From contig NC_023756.2 in the NCBI RefSeq assembly GCF_000499845.2, forward strand, positions 33,688,763 to 33,752,762: a stretch of 64,000 bases of DNA, read 5' to 3'. Below the pieces are notes generated by a model. That model saw nothing but the letters and a program-made list of their open reading frames with translations. It had not been told where the DNA came from and did not search any database. The translations under genes were made by a program, and so were the position numbers. Of the stretch, positions 45,347 through 56,779 are shown in pieces (position 1 is the stretch's first letter; every line of letters begins with the position of its first letter). The stretch comes from Phaseolus vulgaris. Its lineage: Eukaryota > Streptophyta > Magnoliopsida > Fabales > Fabaceae.

Positions 45347-45695
45347 CACTAGTGCAGATAAGTTAAAAAAATGCGGCTATTTTAAATTTACAAATGCGGT
45401 CATAGAACCGCATTTGATCAACACGCATTTGTAAATCTGGAATTTACAAATGCGGTCATAGGACCGCATTCATAAATCACATTTACAAATGCGGTCATTT
45501 TAGATAACCGCATTTGTATATTATTCTGAATTAGGGAGTGGGTTTGGGGTTTAGGATTTATGAATGCGGTCTTGGTAAAAACCGCATTCATAAATCACTA
45601 TTTACAAATGCGGTCATTTACTAAGACCGCATTTGTAAATGCGAATTCACTATTTACAAATGCGGTCTTGGTAAATGACCGCATTTGTAAATAGT
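45347..45695. repeat. Left subterminal repeat array of the CACTA element
   Basis: About ten copies of TTTACAAATGCGGTC or its complement, often in facing pairs separated by 8-12 bases (for example TTTACAAATGCGGTC-tTGGTAAAT-GACCGCATTTG near 45655-45690). A few copies have TTATGAATGCGG instead. These are the likely binding sites of the TNPA-type protein. Confidence 0.88.
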
Positions 45696-45852
45696 GTTTT
45701 TTTTTTGGTACATCCTGTTTTGTGCAGAAACCATATATTTAAATAACCTGCATAATGATTAAACCCAGCCAGACAAATACAAAAATGTAGTAACCAATTG
45801 AAATCATCAAAATGTACATTTACAAGTGATCAAATTACATATAATAAAACCA

Positions 45853-48740
45853 CTAATGTTGTTTACTTATGCTAGAGTTATAAAAATTAATGAAGTATGT
45901 GGACCAAGAATCTCTAACATATGAAATGCCTTCCTCACCCATTGGTGTTTCTTCTGTGAATAACTGCATTGCAAAGTTGACATAAATTAGTTTCTAGATA
46001 TATATATGTTCAAGAATTATAAAAATGATTTAACATATACCTCCTTCCAACCAGTTTTAACACCTAGTCTTATAATGGTAATCATCCATTGCATAATGTA
46101 ATAGCCACACTCATAGCTTCCTGGTTGTTTATTACACTATATAATTCAATAAAAAGTAATATGTTAGTATATTGATAAACAATGATAATAGAGAAAGAAA
46201 AAAATTACAAACCTTTACTCTTATGTAGTTCAAATTATTTGAACTGGATCGACCTTTTAGGATGTTATATCCACGCCATGAACTGGTTAATACAAAAAAC
46301 CTCGTTAGTAGATGGTTAATTAGTAACATATACAAAGTTAAGTTTATACTATACTTACGTATCAATGATATCCTTAAATTTTGTGGGCATCTTCTTGTGT
46401 AGGGAACAGAACCACACAGCAGTCTTATCAACCATTGATAAGACAAGTAACTGCCAATGATGCCTATATGATCATTGAAAAGAGTTAGTAAATATTTAAA
46501 ACATGAAATAATAATAATTGATGACATATAATTAAACTTACTCATTAATGTAAGGGCATAAATAAATTTGTTTTCCCTCTTTTTCCAGGATGTTAGTGAT
46601 GTATGCTTGAGTCTCAGTTGAGTTTGGTCCAACGGGATTAGTATATGCAGGATCTACGAATCCATACATATTTTCCTTCCCCTCAGTTATACAGACTCTA
46701 TGCAAAAACCTACAAGTTTTTAGTTAAAGCATAATCAATAATAATTTAACATAAAGTAAATTGAATAATAGGTAAAGATACTTACATCATAAAAAATTGA
46801 ATTATACTTATATTGAGCTCCTGGTTCCCAGATATAAATTCTGATAAATCTGTGTTGTAAATCATCAGTGGCAGTTCAGTGTTGATTTGAAAAAATGTAT
46901 TATCCCACGGAACTGGAAAAGGATCATTGCCAATCTGACTAGCAATGAGACGTAGGGAAGCCATAGGATCGTCAACTGGAACCTCACGCTTCTTTTTCGG
47001 AGTTGGTGGCTGAAAAGGTTCCTACAAGATAAACAACATTTGTATTAAATTATATGTAATATATAAATATAAATAAAAAATAATATAATGAAACGAAATT
47101 ATTACATGAGGTTCGGGCATAGATCGAATGAGCTCTCTGGGCCAGGCAACGAATGTCTGAAATGCATCGGCCACAGTGGTTACCTCATCTGAAGGTAGTG
47201 GAACACGAGCATCAGGAAATCGTACTTTTTCAACAGTTACCTTCGCCACATCAGGGGAGAGAGGAACGTTATGTAAGGTGGTGGCGTTTTTATAGACTTT
47301 TCCAAGTGCCACCACCCGAGGAAGTTTGCCGCCCACTACTAGTAGCTCACAATCCTCTGTCTGCCCATTGATATCATCCCCTGATGTTGGAGGAGCCGCA
47401 CAACTCCCCTTTGTGCTCTTGGGAGTGGGACTAACAAGGGGTTCAATCGGCTCAGCACAAACTTGTTGCGATAGAAACTCTTGTCGCATTCGATCATTCT
47501 CCTTTTTCATCTCCAGCCACATCAAATCAGTCTCCTTTCTCATCTCCTCCATCATTTCTTCACGTAACTTAGTCTTCATTTGAGTTTCCTTCTTGGAGGA
47601 GGAGGATGGCTGTCGTTCTGAAACTCCAAAATAAAGTTTAATTCCGACCCCTTGTCCAGCGGCACGAACACGACCAGAGTGTTCAGGTCGTCCAATTGCT
47701 TCAACCAGGATATCGTGACGACCTTCAGCAACAAATGTACCGTCGGATTCCAAGGAATCCTGCAAGAGTACACAAAAATCATATTTTCAATCATTAATAT
47801 AATTAATGCTTTAAAAAAATTGAAAATAACAAAAATAACTTACAATTTTTTCGATTATAACCCCGGATTGCTCGGAACTTGGTGCACCGGACTTTTTAAT
47901 TCGGGCCCTCTTCCATTTTTCATGGCGAAAAGGTGGTGGAGGAGAAGTGACCCCTGTTTCCACATTCTCAGAATACGTCCCCTGTTGAGATTTCTCCTTT
48001 TCCACCATCAGTGTTTGCTCAAGTTTTCTATACCCCGAACGAGACATAACGTGCGGGGTAAGATTCTTCAAAGCTATCTCTTGAGCTTTCTTCCGACGAT
48101 CCTGTCATAATTGAAATAAACAAACTGAAGTAAATAAGATAAACTTATTAATGTTATATAAACAAAAAAGTTACTTCACTTACCATCCAAGCCTCATTTT
48201 CACGGCTTTCTCTAAAAAGACGCCATGTCTCTTCATCAATATGTTGGTACTTTAAACATGGATTTTCGTCTTTAAGGTCGCCAAAAATGTATCTCGATGT
48301 CAGTCTTGACTTAAAGGTACGAAATTTAAGTGCGATATTGGATAATATCTTTGATCGAAGCGGTTCCACATCAGGAATGTCAAAGTTTGCCTGCAAAATA
48401 ACATCATGAAATTAAAATTAATTAATCAATATTAAAAAGCATTATATGATAACAATAATAATGTAAAGCTTACCAGAACATCCTCCCATAGCATGTTCCG
48501 ATCAACCTCTGAAACCTCATCCCATGAATTAATCAAAATGGAGAGCCTCTCACGAGAAACAACTCCAAGATAGCTCATAAACTCATCTGCCTTAGGACCA
48601 AAAGCCACTCCAGTGTTGACGTCAATGTCAACATGTGTCTTCTCACCAGCAGCACGTCTCAATGCAAGACGCTTCAATCTAGTAGGTCCTCTACTACCTC
48701 GCCCAGATCGAGGTCTGACTGGAGTCTGGTCGTCATCCAT
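45853..48740 (-). CDS. TNPA-like protein fused to a Ulp1/C48-type protease domain, ten exons
   Basis: My splice model: 48740-48474, 48390-48184, 48101-47844, 47759-47106, 47021-46786, 46709-46542, 46463-46359, 46282-46213, 46136-46041, 45963-45853. All junctions are GT-AG, phases agree and the frame is open for 723 residues. Exons 1-4 match plant En/Spm TNPA-type proteins (Transposase_24): a basic start, PCLKYQHIDEETWRLF, RSGYRKLEQ, AIGRPEHSGRVRAAGQGVGI, then a coiled coil (REEMMEEMRKETD). Exon 5 has PKKKREV, a nuclear-signal-like motif. Exons 7-9 hold HHWQLLV, WFCSLHKKMP and KQPGSYECGYY: His, Gln and Cys of a C48 protease. Likely role: binding the subterminal repeats in the nucleus; the protease role is unknown. 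Confidence 0.88.
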
Positions 48741-48858
48741 GTCTCTGTTAAAAAAATTAGGTAACAAACATTAGTTAATGTGCATCGAATTAAAATCATA
48801 TAAAAATAATACATAAAATTATAAATGTTTATTTACATGTTGCATGTGGGTTGAATGT

Positions 48859-51800
48859 TTATATGTAAATTCCTTCACTGTGGTCTTTACGGGTTGCATG
48901 TACATCATCAAGTACATCGTCATCTTTATTAGTTATCATTGGTGTGAATGAACGAGTTTCGCCATATTCAATATCATCTATGGCTTTCCCTTGTTTTTTC
49001 CCGTGTAAAACGACATACCAATGTTCTGACGTAGGATCTTTCACATAGAAAACCTGAGATGCTTATTGAACCATTATAAATGGCTCATCTCGATACCCTA
49101 TCTTTCGAAAGTCCACTAGTGTGAATCCTGATTCATCAATTTTAACCCCACTTTTATTATCAACCCATTTACACTTGAAAACTGGAACGAAAAACTTAGT
49201 GTAGTCAATCTCCCATATCTCTTCTATAAACCCATAGTATGCCATTGATCCAAGTACTGGATTTGTATCTTTCGAAGTCGAAAACTGCATTGACTCGGCT
49301 TCAAGAGTAACACCAGAATTTTGAACTGTACTCTTTTCATCCAGGGACTTCGTGTAAAATATACAATTATTCACTTCATACGCTGTACATGAAATGACAT
49401 CAAACTTCAATCCAACAGCCAACCAAGTCGAGGTCTCTGATGCCGTTGAATCCTTGAACACCTCATCTTTAAACCAAGGCATGAAAGTTCTATTATGTTC
49501 CATCAAGACCCATTTCTCTGCTTGTCTTGGGTTATTTGCCTTCACAATGGCTTTATGAGCTTCTATGTAAGGTACAACTTCATCTGTGTTATTCAATATG
49601 TACAAATGTGCTTGCAAGACTTCTTATCGAGATTTGCTTACAATATTCACACCACGTAAACATTTACTTGTAGAACGCCTGTGGTGCCATGAATTAGCTG
49701 GAACACCTATTGGATTTGCTTTTGTCATGTACTCTGAACAAAATTCAATACTTTCTTCAGCTATGTACCTTTCAATCATTGAAGCCTCTGGACGATAATG
49801 ATTTTTCACATAACCTTTCAAAATTTTCATATACCGCTCAACAGGATACATCCATCTTAAGTACACTGGTCCACACAATCTAACCTCTCTTACCAGATGC
49901 ACCACTAGATGAACCATGATGTCAAAAAAAGACGGAGGAAAAAACATTTCCAATTCACACAAGATAACAACAATTTCATTTTGAAGTTCATCTAGTTTTG
50001 AGGGATCAATGACTTTACAACAGATGGAAGAGAAGAATGAGCACAAATGGGTTATGGTGTGTCTAACATTTTTTGGTAAGATCCCACGGATAGCTACCGG
50101 CAACAATTGTTGTATCAAGATGTGACAATCATGAGACTTCAACCCAATTAACTTCAAATCTTGCATTGACACTAGACTCTTCACATTTGAGGAATGTCCT
50201 TGTGGCACTTTCACACCCTTTAGACATTGACAAAAACTAATTTTTTCATCTTTTGACATTGTGTAACAGGCTGGGGGCAAATATGTACGCTTACCCATTT
50301 GTATGGGTGCCAACTCGCCGCGTATGTTCATCTCAATCAAATCTAAACGAGCATTTAGACCATCCTTCGTCTTCCCGTTAATGTTAAGAAGTGTACCAAT
50401 TAAGCTATCACACACATTCTTCTCAACATGCATTACATCTATACAATGTCTGACTTCTAACCTCGACCAGTACGGAAGATCAAAGAAGATTGATTTCTTC
50501 TTCCAAATATTTGTCACAGATGACTTTTTTTTGGACTTGCCGAAGGTGTGGTCTATGTTATTTACCTTTTCGTAAACCTCAACACCGGTTAATGGAGTTG
50601 GTGGACCACTACCCTCTTGGTGTCCATTAAAGGCTTTTTTCAACCTCCGGTAAGGATGATGACTTCTAAGAAACCTCCGATGCCGAAGATATACTGTTTT
50701 CCTTCCATGTTTCAATTGTTGAGAAGCAGTGTCTTCTTCGCATATTGGACACGCTTTGTGACCCTTAACACTATAACCTGATAAGTTACCATATGCCGGA
50801 AAGTCATTGATGGTGCAAAATAACATGGCATGAAGCTTGAAAGTTTCATTAGCAAATCCGTCAAATACTTCGACACCCTGGTCCCACATTAACTTCAAAT
50901 CTTCAATTAGGGGACTTAGATAAACATCAATATCATTCCCTGGTTGTTTCGGACCGGATATCATCATAGACAACATCATGTATTTTCGCTTCATGCACAA
51001 TCCAGGAGGTAAGTTGTAAATAACTAGTAATACAGGCCATGAACTGTGATTTGTACTCATATTACCAAACGGATTCATTCCGTCTGTAGCTAAACCAAGT
51101 CGGATATTTCTTGATTCTTTACCAAATTCTGGAAAGTCATCATCAAATTTCTTCCATTGAATAGAATCAGCTGGATGTCGGTACATGCCATCGCATTTCC
51201 TCTCATCTGCATGCCATCTAAGATTCTTAGCATCGTCTGGGTTTGCAAACAAACGCTTCATCCTTGGAATGATGGGAAGATACCACATAACCTTCATTGG
51301 GGGTCCATGCTTTTCCATGTCATCAATAGAATCATCATCTTTTTGTTTCAACTTATAACGTGATAACCCACACCTCGGACAACTTTTCAACAATTCAAAA
51401 TCTTTCCGGTATAATATACAATCATTAGGACATGCATGTATCTTTTTGTACTCCATACCCATTGGACAAAGAATCTTTTTTGCCTCGTAATTACGATTAG
51501 GTAGACTATTTCCCTCTGGAAGCATATCCTTCAACAGCTGGAGCAATTCCGTGAAGCTTTTATCAGTCCATCCGTTTATTGCCTTCAAATTCATCAATCT
51601 TAACACCGCCGACAACCGTGTGAAGTTAGTTGATCCAGGATACAAAGGAGTCTCAGCATCTTTTGACATACTTTCATATCCATGCGCTTTTGCAAAACAC
51701 TCAGCTCCCACATCACGAATCATGTCCTCCAATCGATCATCATCTCCATCATCGTGTACTGCTTCATCCATGGTAGAACCCACATATTCTTCAGTTACGG

Positions 51801-52059
51801 AAACACGTGGTAAATTTAATAATTCACCATGCCATGTCCAAGTTGTATAAGATCGAAGAAACCCATCACATAACAGGTGTTCCCTCATGATATTCACATC
51901 CAGTATCCTTCCATTCAAACAGTTAACGCACGGACACCTGATCTTTGCTCCATCATGACCACTAATAATCGCATTACGCTGCGCAAATTGTATAAATTCC
52001 TCTACTCCCCTTTCGTACTCATCACTTATACGAACAGCATTACTCCAACTTCGATCCAT
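48859..52059 (-). pseudogene. TNP2-like CACTA transposase with two in-frame stops
   Basis: ATG at 52059. Order: transposase-associated domain (residues 1-80, MDRSWSNAVRISDEYERGVE, CPCVNC; PF13963); transposase family 21 core (about 180-560; RCGLSRYK, RWHADERK, LGLATDGMNPFGNMS, YNLPPGLCMKRKYMML, HCIDVMHVEKNVCDS; PF02992); DUF4218 (about 630-750; YPVERYMKILKGYVKNH; PF13960); DUF4216 (about 870-940; DYTKFFVPVFKCKWVDN; PF13952). The reading frame runs 1066 codons but has TAA at 49626-49624 (after IVSKSR) and TAA at 49065-49063 (after FIMVQ), where the sense frame continues on both sides. Both fit a single C-to-T change from CAA. The catalytic core lies before the first stop, so a shortened product could still be made. 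Confidence 0.92.
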
Positions 52060-53000
52060 TATATATTCTGGAATATAGTTAGGATTTTCTAATAATTAGT
52101 ATTCTCTTCAATCTCACACATTTGCCGAGGGTCGAACACCCCCGGACTCAATCCAAACACGATATTTCTATTCTAAAAGTAACAATAACTAACATAACAT
52201 AAAACTTTTATTAAAATGTAATTAACAACTAACTAAATATTTCACTTCTAAAATTAAAATTCTAGAACAAAGTTTAATACACTATAGAATTATAATTCCA
52301 TAAAGATTAATATCATATTCATTTTTATTTAAGTAAAAGTAGTTTAAAGTGACAATTATAAAAAATAAATGATGCCAGGAAAAAAAAGAAAGATATGCAA
52401 AGAGAAAGTGCAAAAAATAAAAATAATTACAAAAATAGAATTTATATATAATATAAATTTAAGAAAATAGAAATTATATAATACAAAAATTCAAAATACA
52501 CACAAATATATAAATTATTAGTTATTAGTTATACATTCCAAGTTATATTAGTTATTAATTAAATATATATTATAATACAGAAAAATAAAAATTCAAAATA
52601 TTAAATATGAATTCAAAATTTTAAATATAAATTCAAAATATTAAATAAATACAACACCAACCTTTAGGTTGATGGTGATCGGAGACGAAGACGAAGGCGT
52701 AGGCGAAGGCGGTGGCGGAAGCAGTGGCGGTGACGGAAGCAGTGGCGGTGGCGGAGCAGAAAAAACCAGAGAACCAATAGAACAGTAACCACCTATATGC
52801 AGAAAACGAGTAAGGAAACGAAATGACAATGCCAAGGAAGTGAATAATGACAATGACAAAAACGAAAACGAAAACAAACGTTGAAGCAGAGAGAGCTGAA
52901 ACTTACAATGCAAAGCGGAGAGAGCTGAGAACGTTGAAACGAAGAGCGGAGAAGACGAAAGTGAAAGTGAAAACCAGTGGCGCGCTTCTATTTTTAGGGT
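52060..53000 (-). other. 5' non-coding part of the CACTA element
   Basis: 52080-52640 is AT-rich. 52660-52980 is GC-richer with repeated GGCGGTGGCGGA-type codons on the plus strand and purine-rich stretches, probably the transcribed leader of the TNP2/TNPA genes. No protein supported. Confidence 0.5.
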
Positions 53001-53001
53001 A

Positions 53002-53298
53002 AAATTGATTTACAAATGCGGTTCTAGGGTAAGACCGCATTTGTAAATCAATTAAAATGAATTACAACTGCGGTCATAGTAAAGACCGCATTTGTAATTC
53101 ATTAATGAATTACAAATGCGGTCTTTACTATGACCGCAGTTGTAATTCATTTTAATTGATTTACAAATGCGGTCTGACCCTAGAATCGCATTTGTAAATC
53201 AATTTAATTACAAAAATGCCACCGCGTTTTTTACAAATGCGTTTAAACGCAAAGCCGCACTAAATAAATAGTCGTTGTTTTCAAATTTTGTACTAGTG
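53002..53298. repeat. Right subterminal region with a 204-bp near-perfect palindrome
   Basis: 53002-53103 and 53104-53205 are reverse complements over about 102 bp with two mismatches that I count and no spacer (centre TTCATT/AATGAA). Each arm itself contains two facing pairs of the TTACAAATGCGGTC repeat. 53206-53298 then holds further variants and the terminal inverted repeat. Confidence 0.9.
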
Positions 53299-54027
53299 AC
53301 AAGAAGACTGAGTTTTTGTTGACTAGTCAACATTATTTTTGGGTCAAGCTTTAGCTTAGACAAATTGTATAATTTAGGATTTCATGGGCCATGTATTGGG
53401 CCTAGTAGCATAAAATAATTGGACTAAATATTTAGGCCAAGTAGCAAAGGTTTTTGGGCTTGTATTTGGGCCAATAGTAAAATAGGACTAGTTAGGGTAA
53501 CAATTTAGCTTCTTTGAGCTCAATGTAACCCTAAAACGTCTAGAGTAAATTGGAGAACGAAAATCACCTTGACATGGAGCACATGGACGTCCACATGGCA
53601 ACCTAGGAGTGAAAAGGATTTAGCATGGAAGGTGTGAGCTAAACATGGAAAACATGACTCCACATGGCACCTTCTCATTGGATAGTTTTATTTTGAATTT
53701 TCAAATTTTGGCTCTAAAGTCTTCAGCCCTCTCTCCTATAAATTGAGGTGTCTTGCTCTCATTTTTCTAAGATTAATGAATGAGTGAATTGTTACCAAGT
53801 TTGCTAGCCTTCTCACTTTTGTCTTTGTCTCTCTAGGATAGACACTTTAATCTTCTTCTTCACCTAACTCAAGTGGCCCAACCAATCATTCTCCCTACCT
53901 CTCATGCACCTTCAAGGAATCCATAGCTTTATATGAGTCATCCTTGTTCATCTCTTCCATTGAAGCTTCCGCCAATCCTCTCCAAAATTCAAAAAAAGAA
54001 TTCAGTCATGAAGGCACAATTCCATCA

Positions 54028-54310
54028 GAAGTTGCCTCCATTTTGCTCTTCATGCAAAATGATAATGCATGATATTTCTACATGAAGATGACATCTTGAT
54101 AAGCTCAATAACAAAACCAAATTGCCTACTATTTTTTTCAAACATGTTGTTGAAAGTATACACTTGTGACTATCCAAACCAAAGCAACTAATGATGTCCC
54201 TCACAAGCAAGTTGTTGGTGTCAAAGAGAAACAAAATTTTGCGGTAGAGTATATGGTCATTGGTTATTTGAAGTTATGGTCATTTGAAGTTTTTTCATAC
54301 TAATTTTTGG
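54028..54310 (+). pseudogene. LINE ORF1 remnant, right part
   Basis: Continues the frame broken by the solo LTR: KLPPFCSSCKMIMHDIST then a stop in place of the last zinc-knuckle Cys. Farther on, KATNDVPHKQVVGVKEKQNF is readable. Decayed. Confidence 0.55.
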
Positions 54311-54600
54311 CATGAAACCCTAAACCCTAAATCTATCACTCTTGTCCTCAATTTCAGGACTCCTTCATCAAATATACACTAAATTAAGTTCCCACAAAAA
54401 AAATTGGATCAAAAATCACTTTCTACCTATTTTTAATGAATTTTACAATATTGCCTCAATTATGCAAACCAAATTAGCCTTGCTTTCTTTCTCTTTAGTG
54501 ATGATACATACCTTAAACCACCCTAAACTACTAACTAATCAACACAGAGCATGCAAATATTTATTATAAATTAATTAAAAAAATTAAAAAATACTAACTA
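54311..54600. other. Intergenic with a telo-box
   Basis: AAACCCTAAACCCTAAA at about 54318-54334 is two units of the plant telomere repeat, common as a telo-box in promoters. Otherwise nothing recognised. Confidence 0.4.
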
Positions 54601-55030
54601 ACCTTCTATAGTAGTTTAGGGTATAGGTGTTGTCGCTGTCGCGCGCGCGGAGGGGAGATGTGGCGACCACCGATGACATCAGACGGTGTAGAGGGGGAGG
54701 AGAGATTAAGATGCACATTGGAGAGATGAAGATGTGCATTGGAGAGATGAAGATGCGCGGAAGAGAGAAGAAGACGCTAGTGGCGTATGGGTTGGGGAGT
54801 TTGGAGGTGTGGGGTGGAAGCTCGTCGGGTTTGCAGGGAGAGATGAGACCTACAGGCACGGTGACGACGACAATGGAGTTGCAAGCGGCGCTCAATGGAG
54901 AAGAAGAGCGTGAGGGAGAGCGGCGGCGCACACCGTAGAGGCACGGGACAAGGGGGAGGCTTGGAGGCAGATCTGAGGCACCTTTTAAGGAAAAAACCGT
55001 GACGGAGCACCGACCTCCAAAGTGGACAAT
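54600..55030. other. GC-rich low-complexity island
   Basis: Distinctly richer in GC than its surroundings, with a short tandem repeat of GGAGAGATGAAGATG(T/C)GC units (54715-54765). Open frames exist on both strands but none resembles a known protein. May be a captured gene fragment or transposon leader; unresolved. Confidence 0.35.
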
Positions 55031-55825
55031 ACCTCGGATGTGGTTATTTATTTTAATTGTTCTATAAATGCAATTCTTATAATGACTGAATATGATCTCC
55101 AAAAGAAATTGATGTTTTCCAACTGAAACACATAATAATGTAGTAAGTTTTGAGTCACAAGATGACACATGTGCAATATTCCATATAAGTGTGTTAATAC
55201 AATTTCTCAATGCACTAAAGAACATATTCATAGATTTAATTTCTTTTACTATATGTCATTGACCACGTATTAAGGAACATAAATGTTGTACCATGCAAAC
55301 CAATTCTCATTGCATGAATAATAGGTCTTTGACATAGTAATTTTAGTAGACTTAGTTCTTAATAAATGTAACATATATAACTCCATTTCGACAGGGTTTG
55401 GTCTAGAATGAACTTAGAATCATGGAATAGAGTTGATTAATAGATTTTAGATTATAAGTTCATAACCCTAGCCCATTGTCATTTTGGGTGGAGCATATGT
55501 ACTTGTTTTTTTTATTGCAATTAGTAAGGTAAGAGTTGAACTAAGAACTGGATTGTAAAGGCTAAAAGAGGGTATCATGAGCAATTTTAATAATAGGGTT
55601 CATGATATTCGTGGTAGTATATGTTATGACACATACAAATTAAACTTAATTTGATGGAATTGTTTGATTTGAAAGGGAACCTTTTTTTTCAATATCACAC
55701 CGTAAGAGTTATTTTTTGGTTTCGTCAAGAAATTAATAAATTTATTATTTTTAGACAATAGTAGATAGAAAGAACACTTGTAAGGATAAATGGTTTTCCA
55801 AACCAAAGTTTAATTGAATTATGTA
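55031..55825. other. AT-rich intergenic DNA
   Basis: No gene or repeat recognised. Confidence 0.4.
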
Positions 55826-56170
55826 TTTATATTTGTTGTATAAATTAAATTAATTTGTTGTTGTATAAACTAATTTTTTTTTTTGTAAATTAAATTAATA
55901 TTTTTTTGCATAAATTAAATTATTTTTTTGGTATAATTAAATTATTTTTTTGTTGTATAAATTAAAGTAACTTTTTGTTGTATAAATTAAATCAATATTT
56001 TTTGTATAAATTAAATTATTTTTTCTATAAATTAAATTAAATTGTTTTGTATAAATTAAAGAAAGATTTTGTTGTAGAAATTAAATTAAATTTTTTTTAC
56101 ACATTAAATTAATTAATTTATTGTATAAATTAAAATAGTTTGTTCTTATAAATTGAATTAAATTTTTTAA
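55826..56170. repeat. AT minisatellite, TTGTATAAATTAAATTA units
   Basis: About 15 degenerate copies of a 20-24 bp unit TTTTTTGTTGTATAAATTAAA, varying mainly in T-run length. Confidence 0.8.
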
Positions 56171-56296
56171 AGTTTTAATTCAGTTTTTAAAGTTTTATTC
56201 AGTTTTAAATGAAATTAAAATAAAGTTTTATAAAAGGAGGTTTAGCGCCGACCGTCCAACGCAAAAACGCATTCACCTATGCGTCGGACGTGGCTG

Positions 56297-56678
56297 TGTT
56301 GGAAATCCCACATCGACTAAAGATTAGAGCCTTTCATAGTATATAAGTAGGTGCAAACTTCACCCCATGAGCTGGTTTTATGGGGTTGAGTTAGGCTTAA
56401 AGTTCACTTCGTAATATCGTATCAGAGTCATTTCGAGCCTATCCTAGCGAGTAGTGTTTGTGTCGGGCTTATCGTGCCACCCGCTATCAGGCCGCTATCG
56501 GACCACCCATAATATATAGTCCCACGCACGAGTTGACAGTTTCGGTGTGAGGGGTGTGTGTTGGAGATCCCACATCGACTAGAGATTAGAGTCTTTCATA
56601 GTATATAAGTGGGTGCAAACCTCACCCCATAAGTCGTTTTTATGGGGTTGAGTTAGGCTTAAAGTCCACTTCGTAATA
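56297..56678 (+). mobile_element. TRIM (terminal-repeat retrotransposon in miniature)
   Basis: Two 120-bp terminal direct repeats (56297-56416 and 56559-56678), both TGTTGGA(A/G)ATCCCACATCGA to CACTTCGTAATA, about 90% alike. The first is followed by TCGTATCAGAGTCA, like the tRNA-Met primer site. The second is preceded by GTGAGGGGTGTG, a purine tract. The 142-bp interior codes for nothing. Flanks GGCTG and GTATA do not match. Confidence 0.85.
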
Positions 56679-56683
56679 GTATA

Positions 56684-56745
56684 AAAGGATACGGATACCA
56701 GAGTTATAGAAGGATCTTAATATAACTCTGGTATCCGTATCCTTT
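56684..56745. repeat. Perfect 25-bp inverted repeat with 12-bp loop
   Basis: AAAGGATACGGATACCAGAG plus TTATA at 56684-56708 is exactly repeated in inverted form at 56721-56745, loop 56709-56720. It lies 5 bases after the TRIM. The left arm overlaps a TATAAAAGG box. Confidence 0.9.
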
Positions 56746-56779
56746 AATAGGCTGACACATAGTTTATCCTATTTAAACA

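Larger units (their letters stand above)
45347..53298 (-). mobile_element. CACTA (En/Spm) transposon with two genes
   Basis: 7952 bp. Left end CACTAGTGCAG; right end, inverted, CACTAGTACAA. Flanks ACA (45344-45346) and ACA (53299-53301) form the 3-bp target duplication expected of CACTA elements. Both ends carry dense subterminal repeats of TTTACAAATGCGGTC in both orientations. Coding is on the minus strand: TNP2-like transposase (52059-48859, two nonsense codons) then a TNPA-Ulp1 gene (48740-45853, intact). The structure is full-length; autonomous activity is unlikely unless the stops are read through or transposase is supplied by another copy. Confidence 0.96.
45125..54027 (+). mobile_element. 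Solo LTR of the gypsy family, split by a CACTA transposon
   Basis: 45125-45346 and 53299-54027 together make a 948-bp LTR (TGATGGCA...ATTCCATCA) matching those at 24851 and 36525. Both outer flanks are GAAGT (45120-45124, 54028-54032), an exact target duplication. No internal gypsy sequence is present, so LTR-LTR recombination removed it. The uninterrupted copies read AGAACACAAGAAGACTGAG across the CACTA target. Confidence 0.93.

Noticed and set aside
46132..46632. 166-residue minus-strand frame as its own gene
   Set aside because: It is a read-through of introns between exons 6-9 of the TNPA-Ulp1 gene; spliced exons in other frames give the protease motifs.
52641..52913. Proline-rich minus-strand protein
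   Set aside because: Low-complexity CCN repeats in the CACTA leader with no recognisable domain.
54317..54335. Interstitial telomere track
   Set aside because: Only two CCCTAAA units; a telo-box at most.
54584..55231. 215-residue minus-strand frame and overlapping plus-strand frame in GC-rich DNA
   Set aside because: No domain, low complexity and both strands open, as expected of GC-rich repeats.
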